Assembly: GCF_021134715.1 (NCBI RefSeq) | Contig: NC_060019.1 | Span: forward strand, 6,324,001 to 6,388,000 | Direction: 5' to 3' | Source: Daphnia pulex | Taxonomy: Eukaryota > Arthropoda > Branchiopoda > Diplostraca > Daphniidae | Length of the DNA: 64,000 nucleotides | Shown: positions 10,892 to 22,139 of the stretch, one piece after another | How the letters are laid out: every line of letters starts with the position of its first letter | How positions within the stretch are numbered: the first letter of the stretch is position 1 | Made by a program: the position numbers and the translations under genes | The notes under the pieces: model-generated | What the model was told of the DNA's origin: nothing | The model's input: only the letters and a program-made list of their open reading frames with translations | Databases searched by the model: none

Positions 10892-12290
10892 ATTGGATAA
10901 CCTTTTCTTCATTTTCCGAATCAAGCAAGCATAGTTCAAATTCTTCGGATGGAGTTCTTAGAGATTGCTGAGGGTGATTGGACTGATTGCTTCTTCCTTC
11001 TTTTCTCCTTACGTCCGATGGTGAAATAGAATCTTAAATTTTTTTTTATTACTTTAATGAAAAACACCCTTTATTTAAACGACTATACTGACCTGGTTTG
11101 TATTAAAGCTCTTTTCGTGATTTTTCTGGAAGCTTCTTCATCACGACTAATGCAACGACCACTTCGGATCTTTCATAGTAGAGGCAGCGAGTTGAGCACA
11201 ATTATCAACCACAGGACGAGTTGAAGGGACGGATAAAGGTATGAAGCGAAGCCTGAGGTAAATCAACCTTTGCGTTCTCTTTTCATACCTCGACGAACGG
11301 AAAAAGGCCGAGGGGGTGATTTCTCAGGGGATCTAACAATACCATTGGATTTGGATGAGTCAGGAATATGAGCTTCTTCTTCCTTGAATAGACGGATCGG
11401 CTTTGAATACGGTGCAGTACGAAGAAGGAAATTGAGAGGTAGAAGTCGATCCAAGCATCGCAAGTTCTTGCTTTGCAATTTTCGAACTGCGATTCTCTGA
11501 AATGAACAATTTTTTAAACAAATCATTTAAGCCTACAAACTATTAATATGTTACCAACTAACCTTTAAGTTTGGCCATCCGCTTCTCCAGTATCTTTTCA
11601 GGATTTTTTCGATGGATTCTGATGTCACCGTCACCATCACCAAAAAGCTTTGCTCTAGTTAAAGAACCCATTCTTTTTTATGAAATAAAAGAAATAAATA
11701 TTTAAAATATATTATAACCTATTATAACTTAAAAATTGTTTTAAACTTACTCTGAATAATTGAGAAGTGATGTTTCCATAGCTGTTTAGTAAGCTGGCCA
11801 TATCCACTCCTACTGTAAGGTATACCACCCCCACTTGCAAGATGATATTTACTCTGTTGTGATCTATTGGGGAATCTGATGGTGATGTTAAGAGAGGCGT
11901 TGTATTTTTCTGCCATTTGATTAATTTTCTTTGTGAGACTCTCTACACTGTGGGATTGAGCTCTGCTCAAATTTAGACGTTCCGACTTGGTTAAAGACTC
12001 CCAGTGCTCCTGCCAAGCCACATCATCCCAATCTTTGCCTTCAATGTTTGGCTGCGGCTCTTTGTAAGATTCTTGATCGTCAATTCATTTGAATTCATTA
12101 TAAATATTCGATGTTTTAATAAGAAAGAACAGAAAGATACAGTTGTCAGCCTCTGTTTTTTTACACTATCTCTGTTGTTAATAATTCAACCTTCTTTGTT
12201 TTGTTTCTTCTTAACATGTGCTCTTCTTTCAGCTTTAGCTTTTTTTAATTTGATGGTAACGTCGGAATCTGATGCAAAATAAATTTTTTT
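10892..12290 (-). CDS. Unrecognised spliced gene inside the inverted arms
   Basis: Several minus-strand frames join with good splice signals. The first strong exon (about 12076 to 11751) encodes a segment with many N, Q, S and K residues and ends at a consensus GTAAGT donor (11750). A second exon follows a tag acceptor near 11655 and ends at AAAG before GTTAGT (11563). A third (about 11495-11263) follows tttcag, encodes a basic segment ending in VRRGMKRERKG, then stops. Further minus frames with splice-like borders lie at about 11200-11100 and 11035-10892 (acidic tail ending LLDSENEEKVIQYS). An upstream exon rich in K/A/E may sit at 12280-12195. I do not recognise the protein. It looks nuclear (charged, low complexity). 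Its place between the arms raises the possibility that it is cargo of that element. Exon joins are inferred. Confidence 0.35.
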
Positions 12291-12299
12291 TACAGGTTC

Positions 12300-13280
12300 A
12301 ACAAATCTAAAGGTCAACGACCGTCAACGTCTTTAAGTAGGCAATGCTTTCAACACTCGTTCTTTATTCAAACAGTTCTGCCATATTTATGTAATTAATT
12401 ACCTCTTCTATGAATTATTGTGACAAAAAAATTTTTTTAGGCCTTATTCTTCCAGTGAGTTATTTTAGAAGTTTATTTGAAAATCAAAAATTATAGGTTA
12501 TTTTAAATTATGGAAATAACGATCTAAGAAATAGTTGTTAAATAAAGTTAAATACAATTTAGTTGTAAGAAACTAAGAAATTATGAAGGCCACCGTTTGT
12601 TTAAATGTCTATCTATATTTGGAATTTATATACTTTAAATATATAAAATTCTGAGAAATGTCCATGTAATCATCCCAGAAGATTTTAATAGTACATTTAA
12701 ACTTCGGACCTGTATGAAATTAAAAAAATTAGAATTCAGCAACCAATATATAATTTGAGAACACTTCAGGGGAAAAATTATAAATTTAACTTAACGCAAA
12801 AAATGGTTTCAGCTTTGTCGTTAAGGCCGGATTACAATTGAGTTTAAATTCCAGACGCAAAAATGTCCTGCATTTGCTCAAATCTAAATTGAGATTAGGC
12901 AGAATTGTTAGCAATATTACTTTGCTTTGTCCTACTTTATTTTTATGAATTTAAAATAAAATTACTACTATAGCTATTAACTGAATCTATTCATTTTAAT
13001 TTAACTGTTATACCATATTTGTAGTTTTTACTAAATATAATGTGGGTCAATATACACAACCCTCCCCTAATCAGAGTTGTAACCATTGTTGTGCGACAAC
13101 GATCACGAAGAGTCTATTTCAAAGAATTAGAACTTCTGTCAATAAGCTACGCAAGGTTTTTTCAACTATCAAGAAGACAATCTCAATAACTTAAAAAGTC
13201 GTTAATTTTTTGGTTAACTGACTTTATGTTAAAAACCTAGTGACTTTTCCTCTTTCGCAATCTAGAAGTGATCGCAAAAA
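12300..13280. other. AT-rich non-coding stretch, nothing recognised
   Basis: No coding frame or RNA gene that I can support. The last 400 bases grade into degenerate units of the palindromic family seen at 13460-14430. Confidence 0.5.
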
Positions 13281-13428
13281 GACGTTAATACAAACCCAAA
13301 TATTCTGGGAAACCGAATTTTTTTTCCGTTAATCGGAATCGGGAATAACGAAAAAAAAATTCATCGTCACAATTCTGGGCACACAAGTAATTTTCAGTTA
13401 TGATTTTTAAAAAAGTAATAAATCGTGC

Positions 13429-13911
13429 AATCAGACAAAAACTTGCCACAAACAAAGGTATGTCTTCGTATTGCAGTAACGGATTACAAACATTAAAAAC
13501 GAAAATCATTACTGAACGCTCAATTGCTCATGCGCACTCTTGCATTTTTAAATGCATCGTTATTTTTAAAAATTGAGTCAATAATAATGTATCGTCCCAA
13601 AAAACTTAAAAACAAAAAAAAAAAAAATAATAATAACCACAGTCACTATTATAAAAACTAAAAAAAATTGAAAAAAAATTAAGACAATGCTTTGTCTTGA
13701 ATTCTAGTCATGATTTCAAAAAATTTGTAATTATATGGGAAGGTGAATAATGTAAGAATTAGCTATCAGTGCCATAGTTCTTGGCTAAATAGTTTCCCTC
13801 GTTGGTTTATTGCCCTTTTGCTGACCTTGATAAAAGTCATTCCTCCTTCTTTTTTATGACCCACGCTTACCTTGACTCTACTGTCGTTGACCGCGTTTGA
13901 CCCTATTTTGA
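13429..13911 (-). repeat. Right arm of the ~480-bp inverted repeat
   Basis: Reverse complement of 1051-1529. Outer end is the GTCGTTGACCGCGTTTGACC block at about 13883-13902. Inside it are the palindromic motifs agacaatgctttgtctt (13680) and a gtatgtcttcgtattgcag block (13465). Beyond the outer end the sequence does not match the flank of the left arm. Confidence 0.65.
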
Positions 13912-14045
13912 GTTGCATTTTAAAATATCTAATTGTATTTGAATGCTGTATAACTTGGTTCGGCGTAGAAAATTGGCCCGATCTCCCCTAATTAAACATC
14001 CAAGCTCCAACAATGAAAACGGGAAGAATTTAAAAAAAAAAAATT

Positions 14046-14430
14046 TCAAATCTTGAGACAAAGCTATGTCTTTATATTGCAGAAACTTTTTTTCTACGAA
14101 TATCATAAATTCCCCAAAAAATAATAATGTTTTGGTCAGAAATAGGGTATCGTACATTTAATTTGAACAATGAGACCATGAATTATTTCATTTAAGAAAC
14201 CAACAATAAATCTTGAGACAAAGCTATGTCTTCCTTCATAAAACAGAATTGCTTGTCTATGAATAACTTAAATTCCCATGAAACTAATTTTTTTTGGGCA
14301 AAAAAAGGTTATCATAACAAGAATTTGAACAAAGAAACTATGAAAAATTAAGCAAGTCTTATTGATAAAACTTGAGACAATGCTTTGTCTTTTGCTTTGA
14401 AAAGTTAAGACAAAGTATTGTCTCAAGAAC
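14046..14430 (+). repeat. Degenerate ~158-bp tandem repeat with palindromic core
   Basis: Units begin at about 14046, 14205 and 14366 with aaa(t/a)cttgagacaaagctatgtctt or its variant agacaatgctttgtctt. Each unit then carries an ataaattccc block and a run like tttgaaca-atgagaccatgaa. The core AGACA-N6-TGTCT is a near-perfect palindrome. Related cores occur inside both inverted arms (1265, 1491, 13465, 13681), so array and arms share ancestry. Confidence 0.6.
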
Positions 14431-14445
14431 TGGAGGATACGTTGC

Positions 14446-14690
14446 AATATCCATAATTTGAGTCATTTATCTGAAGAATGTTGACGTTTGGGATGGTCTG
14501 AAAACGTTTAGTTGTTTTAATTTTGAATGCACCATGGGACGTTAAAACATTTGGTAAAAAAAGTGCCAAACTTTTTTAGAGCAGCTACCAGCTAGTAAAT
14601 AGAATTATGGAAAACCGACCAAACCCACCAGTTGTTACCAATTTTTGCAAAAATAAAGATATGATTAAGCCGATTGGCGAGCACTCAAAA
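14446..14690 (+). pseudogene. tnp2-like element, 3' remainder (copy 1)
   Basis: Matches 52277-52528 of the compact copy closely (shared aatatccataatttgagtca, ggacgttaaaa, tagctaccagctagtaaat, gattggcgagcactcaaaag). In the compact copy this follows the coding part of the tnp2-like gene; about 745 bp (51531-52276) present there are missing here, so the 13.4-kb insertion replaced that part rather than simply interrupting it. Confidence 0.75.
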
Positions 14691-15225
14691 GAACCCTTTC
14701 TTCCTGGGATTCATGGGTTGCAATATTACAACGATTATTTGCTTATTTGATTCTGATTTAAGAACTTGCATCAGAATATTACATTCTGCAACACAAGTCG
14801 CAGGTAGTTGAACGATGTCCTTCCTCGTCGTCGTCGGAGTTTTTACTTCTCTTTGTATGTTCTCCAACAGCTTTCTCACATCGGCTGTTAAAGTCTTTTG
14901 GTTATCAAAGAGCTCAGCCAGTTTTTTTAGAATCAACTTGTTCACCATGCTACAGTTGCACTTGTCCATCACAATATTTTGACGTGGTTGAGTAATGATT
15001 GCACCTGTATTAGAACCTGTTTTCGAAGATAAGAATAATTATAAGGTAACTGATGCTGCTGTTTGAAATAAAATAAGAATAACAGAGATTAAATCATCGG
15101 TCCTATATATGTCGTCAATACGCTTCTTGGAAGATCCTCTAGATTCTGAGCTATCTGCAAATATTTTCGCTTTAAAAGTCTTGACGGGTGACTGAGGCGT
15201 CATAACAGAGTTAGCTTAGAATTTT
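14685..15225 (-). pseudogene. DUF4806-like gene fragment (copy 1)
   Basis: On the minus strand an exon at about 15205-15100 starts MTPQSPVKTFKAKIF and encodes SSESRGSSKKRIDDIYR; the same exon is kept at 54605-54500. A second segment (14972-14685) starts MMDKCNCSMVNK and has a helical stretch followed by IVQLPATCVAECNILMQVLKSES. The order helix, LP-x-T/C, then L-x-x-L-K resembles proteins of the DUF4806 family, which often sit in mobile or expanded loci of arthropods. The C-terminal part of that domain is missing here but a matching piece remains in copy 2. Function unknown. Confidence 0.4.
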
Positions 15226-15361
15226 TTAAGGGGGGGGGAGGCCTGACGTCCCGCAATTGCAAAAGATCGCTGTTGGAAGACTGGTGAACGATTGTAAAAC
15301 AATTTTCATCTCTGTGAGTATACTATTAAGTTGTTTACTTTTGTTGAACTCGTAGATGGTT

Positions 15362-15619
15362 TTAATTTAGGGATAAGTTGTTAATCACAAATGTGCTGTG
15401 TGGAAAATTCCTTTTTCGCTTGAGAATCAACCTCGCGTATGCTTTTGCCTGAAAACACGTATTTTTTTTTTTAAATGCATGCTTTATGAATACGAGAATT
15501 GGCTTTTCACTTGTTTCCTGGAGAACTAATTTTTTTCGGCTGAAGCTAGCTAGGGACGGGTCGTAAGTCGAGGTGTTTTTTATTCCGCTTCCTTTGTTAG
15601 GTCTTGAATAGTGGTTCAC
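15362..15619 (-). pseudogene. Exon fragment shared with copy 2, product unknown
   Basis: Minus-strand frame whose centre (KAYARLILKRKRNFPHSTFV) is kept at 54735-54956, while an overlapping frame in copy 2 (GKSIREVDSQAKKEFSTQ) also stays open. It is therefore unclear which frame was coding. The match between the copies ends at acgagaa (about 15500), exactly where copy 2 joins the next shared block. Probably part of the same gene as the DUF4806-like exons. Confidence 0.3.
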
Positions 15620-15649
15620 ATTTTCGTTTTGAGCTAAAGAAAGAAATTT

Positions 15650-16264
15650 TTAATGGAACTGTAAGAGGAAAAGTAAACTGTAGTTTCCCTTGCAAATTTT
15701 GTTAGTTGCAGCTAATCGCTGGCTCTTGTCGAGGACAGAAACAGCAACATCACGTTTATTTCTGGTTGGAGCAAAAGCAGAATTAGCACTGGTGCCCTCG
15801 CCTGGCTGAGAGGAATTTCTAGCGCAACGCCAGTTATCTTCTCCCATGAATCCATTGAATGTCGATTGATCTAAACATTTAAAATAACTTTCATTTGATA
15901 TAGAAGCTATTGTTGAGTATATGATAACACCTTTCTTGTCATAGATGTCATCGAAACGCTGGGTGAGACGCGACACTCTGTAAACCGGTTTTTTGTGAGC
16001 AATGGATACTATTTTTGAAAATTGTTGAAGCGAATATTGAACTAAACTCTGCACATCTCTGAATAGGCTATTATTTAACAAACATTCATCGCCATAGGAA
16101 GAAGGAGATGAGTCAACTACAAATGAGTCAGACTGTGGTTTCTTCGGTTGCTGTAGCTCATCTTCTAAGTTGCCAGATGACCATTTTTGTTTCGAAATAA
16201 CTTTTGAAATAGGAACAACCAACACATTTGCCACCCGGGTGGCGAATTCGCTATTATAAGGCAT
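15650..16264 (-). CDS. Unknown 204-residue protein
   Basis: Open frame from ATG 16264 to a stop at 15650, without introns. The middle contains a ser/pro-rich stretch and a segment VSRLTQRFDDIYDKKGVIIY. No transmembrane segment, signal peptide or known motif was seen. Nothing equivalent exists in the compact copy, so it came in with the insertion that separates 15.5 from 29.9 kb. Whether it is expressed cannot be judged. Confidence 0.3.
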   Translation of the reverse strand: MPYNSEFATRVANVLVVPISKVISKQKWSSGNLEDELQQPKKPQSDSFVVDSSPSSYGDECLLNNSLFRDVQSLVQYSLQQFSKIVSIAHKKPVYRVSRLTQRFDDIYDKKGVIIYSTIASISNESYFKCLDQSTFNGFMGEDNWRCARNSSQPGEGTSANSAFAPTRNKRDVAVSVLDKSQRLAATNKICKGNYSLLFLLQFH

Positions 16265-17371
16265 TAACCAGGGCTAACGAAGAGCACGTTGCAGGTTTAA
16301 GGCAGACCAATAACGGACCACTATTACGAACACGAGATTTTCGTCCAAATGATGGACTGAAAGAGGGATGTTTATAACATCGAAAATCTCAAAACTAACA
16401 GGTTATTTTTCATTAACAAAGTAATCTAAAAATAAGTTTTTTACAAAGTCATGTAATTGCTGTCTTTGACAAAATTCATTTTTTAATGCACTGTTGTTCG
16501 CTTGTTTCCTAACAATCAGACGCAAATGATATCGTTTATTTATTATTTATATTACGAGTAACTTGAGCCCCGGTCAAATCCGGTGAATTTTGGCCTAGCG
16601 TAAAGTCGGACTCTTTTGCTGGGATATCTGCCACTGCCCAGTCAATAGATTCCCTACTTTACTTGAATATTGCGTCATCACGGCGATGCTATAGACATCT
16701 GGTGGTGATGTAAATCTGGTTGTTGCGCCATTGTTGGGTCAACGAAGATTGCGTCATCACGGCGATGATTTGCCTAGTTTTTCAATAGTATCCATCGAGG
16801 AAACCATTGGTAATTTGTTAATGATGAGTTTTTTTTATGAGGGTGAAAAGTGGGGTTCTTTGTTGGAGAGAAGACGGAGGGTGGCAGTACCAAGAATTCG
16901 GTAGTCTATTGGCAATAGGTTGGATAGTAAGAGCAGCGATTCAATCTCTCGCGCCAAAAACAAAGGGATAAGAGCGGAAAAAAGGGGAATTCTACTTTTT
17001 CGTTTTTTAACTTCAAATGAAACTGAGAAATATCAATCAAAAAAATTGAAAATCAGACCTAAAATTAGCTAACGCGGGTCGATTTTTTGAAAAAAGTCGC
17101 GTTTCCCTAGCCCTAGCCTTTCAACTGGAAAAAAAGGCCAAAGTGGCCTTACTTGCATAAGGTCCTCTCGGCTTTCCAAAGACTTTTACATCCGGCCAAA
17201 AGTACTTCAGGAAATGTAAAAAAAAAATCTATAAAAACATCAGAGATGTTTCCACTACTTCTAGCTATCTCCACACCAAATTTCAAAGAATTTGGTTAAA
17301 AACTGTACTAATTAGAGGACTGCAAAAACAGCGTTTTTGCATAAGGTCCTCTCGGGCTTCCAAAGACTTCG
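16265..17371. other. Non-coding stretch with short direct repeats
   Basis: No gene seen. A 19-base phrase ttgcgtcatcacggcgatg occurs twice (about 16670 and 16750). A ~33-base phrase around gcataaggtcctctcgg-cttccaaagactt occurs at about 17155 and 17338. The second copy lies just outside the palindromic array. Confidence 0.5.
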
Positions 17372-17800
17372 GGTAGCTACTGTAAGCCTACTACATTTCT
17401 GAATAGCGAAGCGGTTCGCTAATGAAATTCCAAATAAATTCACGTTAGCGAAGAGGTTCGCTAATGAAATCCCAAATAAATGCACACTAGCGAAGTGGTT
17501 CGCTAATGAAATCGAAAATGAAATGAGTAAATAGCGAAGTGGTTCGCTCCTCATATCTTAAATATGTTTGTAATAGCGAATTGGTTCACTAATAAAATTC
17601 CAAATAAATTCATGTTAGCGAAGTGGTTCGCTAATGAAATCCAATACATTAAATGAATAGCGAACCGCATCGCTACTCATATCCTAAATATGTTTGTAAT
17701 AGCGAATTGGTTCGCTTATAAATTTCTAAATAAATTCAGGGTAGCGAAGTGGTTCTCTAATGAAATCCCGGTATATTTCACAACAGCGAAGCGCTTCGCT
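17372..17800 (+). repeat. Left palindromic array (TAGCGAA-N4-TTCGCTA), foldback-like arm
   Basis: About ten units of 42-44 bp. Each has a palindromic core like TAGCGAAGTGGTTCGCTA and an AT-rich linker. The linkers are of a few recurrent types: atgaaatcccaaataaatgcacac, atgaaatcgaaaatgaaatg, ctcatatcctaaatatgtttgtaa, and atgaaatccaatacattaaat. The same linker types occur in inverted orientation in 22668-22935. The two arrays enclose the MULE and hAT pseudogenes. Confidence 0.8.
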
Positions 17801-18079
17801 ATCATGAAATCCATTTTGTACCGGTAACCAAGCCCTTTCCCAAACTTTACCCACTGAAGGTGTAATAAAGTAAACGTTAACCCACGTAAAAAATTCACAA
17901 TAAATAAATTATAATTGCGAATTGATTTGTTATGAAATAAGAAAAATAAAGTTGAAATTGAAAACTATAAAAATTTTGAAATTTTGGATTAATGGCTAAT
18001 ATTTCAAAATAAAAATTCATAAGAAACAAACAACTAGTCAAGTGATCAAATCAAATTTTGACGAGGCAATTTTATTGAG

Positions 18080-20607
18080 GAATTCGAAACATGAAGTCAA
18101 GGGTTTTTGTTCGGGACAATGCCTTCAAATCTGACTACATTTTCATCGAATAAATCAGGTAAAGTTGCATAGTTTTCCGGATCTTCAATGAGTCTAACCA
18201 AATATTCATCGTTTTGGGTTATTGATATAATTATACCCTTAAACTATCCAAGAGAAATCCCATTTCCTCCCGTGCAGTCTATCCAAAGTGATAAACCAAC
18301 ATATTCATCGACGACGTTATTAGATTCTTCATCTTCACTTCCATCGACAATTTCACATTGATCTTCGTAGTCTTCGTCACCAAATGATTCCACTGTCATT
18401 CTCTTTCTTTTTCGATGACGAACTCGAAACGCATTCTTTTGTTTCTTACTTTTTAACGACCCTCTTAAAACAATCCCAGCTTCGACCGCTAAGGTTTCAT
18501 ATGCTGCACGTTTATCTACCTGGTAGTAATGTTGCATGCTTCCTCTCAATTGACAAGTTTTTGAATGACTTAATTTTGTTGTGTGATTCAATTGCATTAG
18601 TCGTACTCGGACAAGCTGCCCAATCTACATCGTCCATCGTTTTCCAGCTTTTTGTGAACATTTTAAGAATTCGTGATCTTATCCACCAGTCTGCCCAATT
18701 TTTGGCCTTTTCCCACCCATCAGTTTTTACCAATAATTCCTCGTCAGTTAGCTCCATAAAATTCCTTGCTTTAATTAGAGGTTGCGCAGTATTAAATATG
18801 TCGAATGCCAGTAGCACATCGGTTTTATGTTCGAGATACGGCATTTTGCAAATTATTTTTCGAAATAACTTTTGTGCACTTTCGTCGACACAAACTTTCA
18901 CCAGTGTTTTCTCTGCATTTCTCCTAAAATGGACATCACATCCCCTGATGACCAGATCCCATTCTTTTTCAAGGTTAGCAGCGATGCCATTATAATGAGC
19001 TTCACTGAAATCAACAATCCACGCAGTTATGCCATTTCCCTGATTGAAATGTAGATGGCAGTTCGTTGTGATTTCAAATACTTTGTGGAAGGCTTTTTTG
19101 TAAGCGTCACCAGTAATCCTGGACATCAAAACCCGGGCTACAACTTGAAACTCCAGTCTCTGTTGATTGCAAGTTACCATATTTAAAAGGTAGGGGAAGA
19201 CGCAAGTTTTGGGAAATGTAACATCTGCCTGGACAAATTCCGCTTCAGCAAGTAGCTCCAGCATTTGTGGGGTAGCCATCACAGCGTAATCAAAGTTGTT
19301 TTGAAAATCGGTAAACCTATGTGTTCAATTGTTAAAATGAGAATAAAAAGCATATAATAAATGTAAACCGATGCGAAAATTCTTGAAACTCATACCTCAT
19401 ATAAGGAGTTGTCATATTAAGCACTTTCTGGTGCATAACGCTGTCTTCAACTACTTTTGATTCCAAAATGTCAATTTTTTCTTTCACCAACTTGTCAAAA
19501 TTTGACACCGTCAATTTGCTGTTTCTCCGCTAAAATCAATTCTTTGAGATTGAACCAATTTCTCAATCGTTTTTTTTTTTGTTCGCAGCAGCAAGTGGCA
19601 CACTTATTGGGCAGAAACCCAATGCTTGCCCTATGCTGATGTCACAGGTAGAAGTAGAGGGATCTTGTGCCAATTTCTTCATCCCTGCTTCTTTCAGGAA
19701 AAATCCAAGCTTGGATGGAACTGGCTTTGGATGTGTAGAATGCGGAACCGCGTTCGATGAAGAGCCATTTGTTGGTAGGCAACCCAGCCACCGGCGGTTT
19801 TATGATCCATTGGAGAAACATAGATCAACATGGAATCACATTTCCCAGTTTTCTCCAAAGAATTCGACAGGTGGAGTTTCATGCTAGTGTTATTGCTGTG
19901 CTTATTTGCTAATGCAAAACCACATCGCTGCCCGTCGCCATCAACTCCAGTGCAACGCTGAAAATTAAAAGGAAAAAATAAATTTATTAAATGTAAAGAC
20001 TTTTAGATGTAGGATTGTGATTTAAATACCTTAACGCCAACACAGTGGGCTCTCCTTAGAGTATATTTTGGATTTTATTGTGGTTCATTGTGTATGCTTT
20101 TTGGAATAAGGTAAACTCTTTCAGTTCAAAGCTAGATCCCTTGGACAGATGAATATCTTTCAAAAGATAATTGGGATTCGGATTTATAGGGCAGCATTTG
20201 AGCTTCCTATAGTCCTCTACGAATAGTAACTTTTCAGTGTCGTGATGGAATCCCAACATCGTGTACTGCACTTTCTCTGTTAACTTGACCCAGGCGTCGT
20301 TTCCGGTTTTCATAAGTTTAATGGTTCTGCTAAGGATATTCTGCCCTTGTTTTGGTCTCGCTTTTGTCTTGTTTTGAGTAGGCATAACGTCTTTTTCTTC
20401 TGAGATAATTAAAATACAAAATACACATTATCGTGGTAGTTCAAAAAAGGAAGTAACATATTTGTTCCATTATACATACTTTTTTAAAAGTAACTGCGTT
20501 ACTGTTAATGGATCTGGTAAATTTGGAGGTTTTACTTTCTTGTCAGTAACCTGACAACCAAGATCGGTAAGTTGCCAAGTCTTATTCATTGTCTGGTCGC
20601 TTCCCAT
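18080..20607 (-). pseudogene. MULE-type transposase gene, spliced and broken
   Basis: The gene reads from ATG 20607 (MGSDQTMNK) with a first exon ending at a GTATGT donor near 20480. A second exon (about 20401-20035) follows ctcag. A third (from about 19960) has a Cys/His pattern (RCTGVDGDGQRC...H) that may be a zinc finger. The catalytic exon (19282-18512) carries QADVTFPKT, an FP-YLLNMVT block, VARVLMSR-T-DAYK, and a W-IVDFSEAHYNGI...GCDVHFRR block typical of MULE transposases. The C-terminal NAIESHNKIKSF region shifts frame near 18540. Another in-frame stop (TAG) lies near 18243 before a tail ending at about 18085. MULE transposases cut and paste DNA through a DDE site. Frameshift and stops indicate a dead copy. 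Confidence 0.75.
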
Positions 20608-21184
20608 TTGCTCAAAATTGATTATACAAACTCAGAATCGTACAGTGATGGTATACCCAAATAGGTTGCTGTATGTTCTTACACTCAATCACACATCATC
20701 ACACTGCAATCAGAATAAAGAATGTGTAAATTTCTTAACGATAACAAATTATTACCAACAAGAATTACCCTTATTGAAAAATTAAATGTCAATAACAAGT
20801 GTTTTACATCACAATGAGCCTCAATGATGGTTATATAAGTCTTCTCACAAACTGATCAGTTCAGTTCACACTAATAACAAAAAAACTACCAGTTTAATCA
20901 ATAAACTGAATAATAAGTACTATCAGGGTTTCGTCTAACTTTTGAAACAAAACTTTAAATAAGCAAAGGAAAACAAACGGCATGTCATGATATAGGGCTG
21001 TTCGACATGTTTTTTGACATTTGTTGCCATCGTGGCAACGCAGCAACTCATGTGTTTTCTGTCTGCTACTAGTGACTTGTGTAGTTCTGCGAAATATGAA
21101 TTTTTTAAACAAACAGTGATAGAAAAGGGGGTTGTTTTGAAGTTCTGATGTGTTTTCTTTATTTGCGTTTTGAAGCAAGACCAA

Positions 21185-21960
21185 GTCTCACTCAACACTG
21201 TCATGAAGAAACTTAAGCTTGACGTCCTCGACGAATCCGATATTGCTCTTTTGAAGGAATACAAGGCTGGGGCCTCTGGCCAAATACTTGGATGTCTTGC
21301 AGTCTGAAACAAACAACTACCTGTGCTGTGTTATTCCGTGTTTCCAAAAAATAAAGATTGCAATGACGGAATGCAAAGATCTTTCCCCTAATGGATATGG
21401 AGTCGCAATTTCCCGTGGGCTTATGAGCCATATTGAAAGAAGGTTTACAGTTCTTTAAACAATTAAGAATTTAACTTAAGAAATTTTTATAACAATCCCT
21501 AAATATTTTTAGATTCAAGCCACTTTTGGAAAGGGATTCCTTGATGATAGCAACAGCAGTTCACCCAAGGTTCAAATTCAACTGGATTGTTAAAGAAAAT
21601 GAAGAACTTACTAGAAAAGTAAGGAAATTGATAGAAGTTGAACTTGAAAAACTGGATGTTTAAGGAGAAACGTCCCATAATGAGCAACTGGAAGACCCCT
21701 TGGATATCCCTTCTAGAGCAACATCAGTTATGAATGAGCTCCACCTTTTCCTAATTCATAATGATAGAGACTTAATTTCTCTAAATAAATATCCCCAAAT
21801 CAAGGACCTTTTCCTCCGGTTTAATACCGCCCTTCCGTCGAGCGCACCAGTTGAACGTTTGTTCAGCGCTGGACCTTTGGTGTTGACTATCCGAAGAAAT
21901 CGCTTGTCAGATGAGCTATTTGAAACTCTTCTGATTTTGAAAGTGCACAAAAGTCTTTAA
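21185..21960 (+). pseudogene. hAT transposase C-terminal half, spliced and broken
   Basis: Exon 1 (about 21185-21455) encodes a helical segment with LDVLQSETNNYLCCVIPCF, which fits the part of hAT transposases before the insertion domain; it needs one frame change near 21280. Exon 2 starts after a tttttag acceptor near 21513 (FKPLLERDSLMIATAVHPRF), hits a TAA near 21661, and continues from 21700 to 21957 with the hAT dimerisation signature LPSSAPVERLFSAG followed by RRNRLSDELFETLL-LK. hAT enzymes use this region for oligomerisation. No N-terminal BED finger or catalytic first half was found, so it is a fragment. Confidence 0.75.
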
Positions 21961-22046
21961 ACCGGCCTTGTTGATCTCATCCTTATCGAGTAATCATTCG
22001 ATTATTTCATTCCTCATTATTTCCACATTCTTAAGTTTTAATGTTT

Positions 22047-22124
22047 ATTCTTAAGTATACTATTATAGTATACTTAAGAATGTAAATCCATAATCATATA
22101 GTATTACTATATGCTTATGGATTT
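22047..22124. other. Two adjacent long hairpins downstream of the hAT fragment
   Basis: Hairpin 1 (22047-22081) has 16-bp perfect arms ATTCTTAAGTATACTA with a 3-nt loop. Hairpin 2 (22084-22124) has 20-bp arms with one mismatch and a 1-nt loop, built on AAATCCATAAKCATATAGTA. They are separated by two bases. They may be cruciform-forming termini of a small element. Confidence 0.7.
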
Positions 22125-22139
22125 TATATCACGTAACCA

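Noticed and set aside
1036..13912. Polinton/Maverick element
   Set aside because: Long inverted arms fit, but no protein-primed polymerase, packaging ATPase, protease or capsid gene was seen and there is no 6-bp target duplication.
17384..17800. CRISPR array
   Set aside because: Regular repeats and spacers exist, but spacers recur, units are degenerate, the context is eukaryotic and no cas gene is present.
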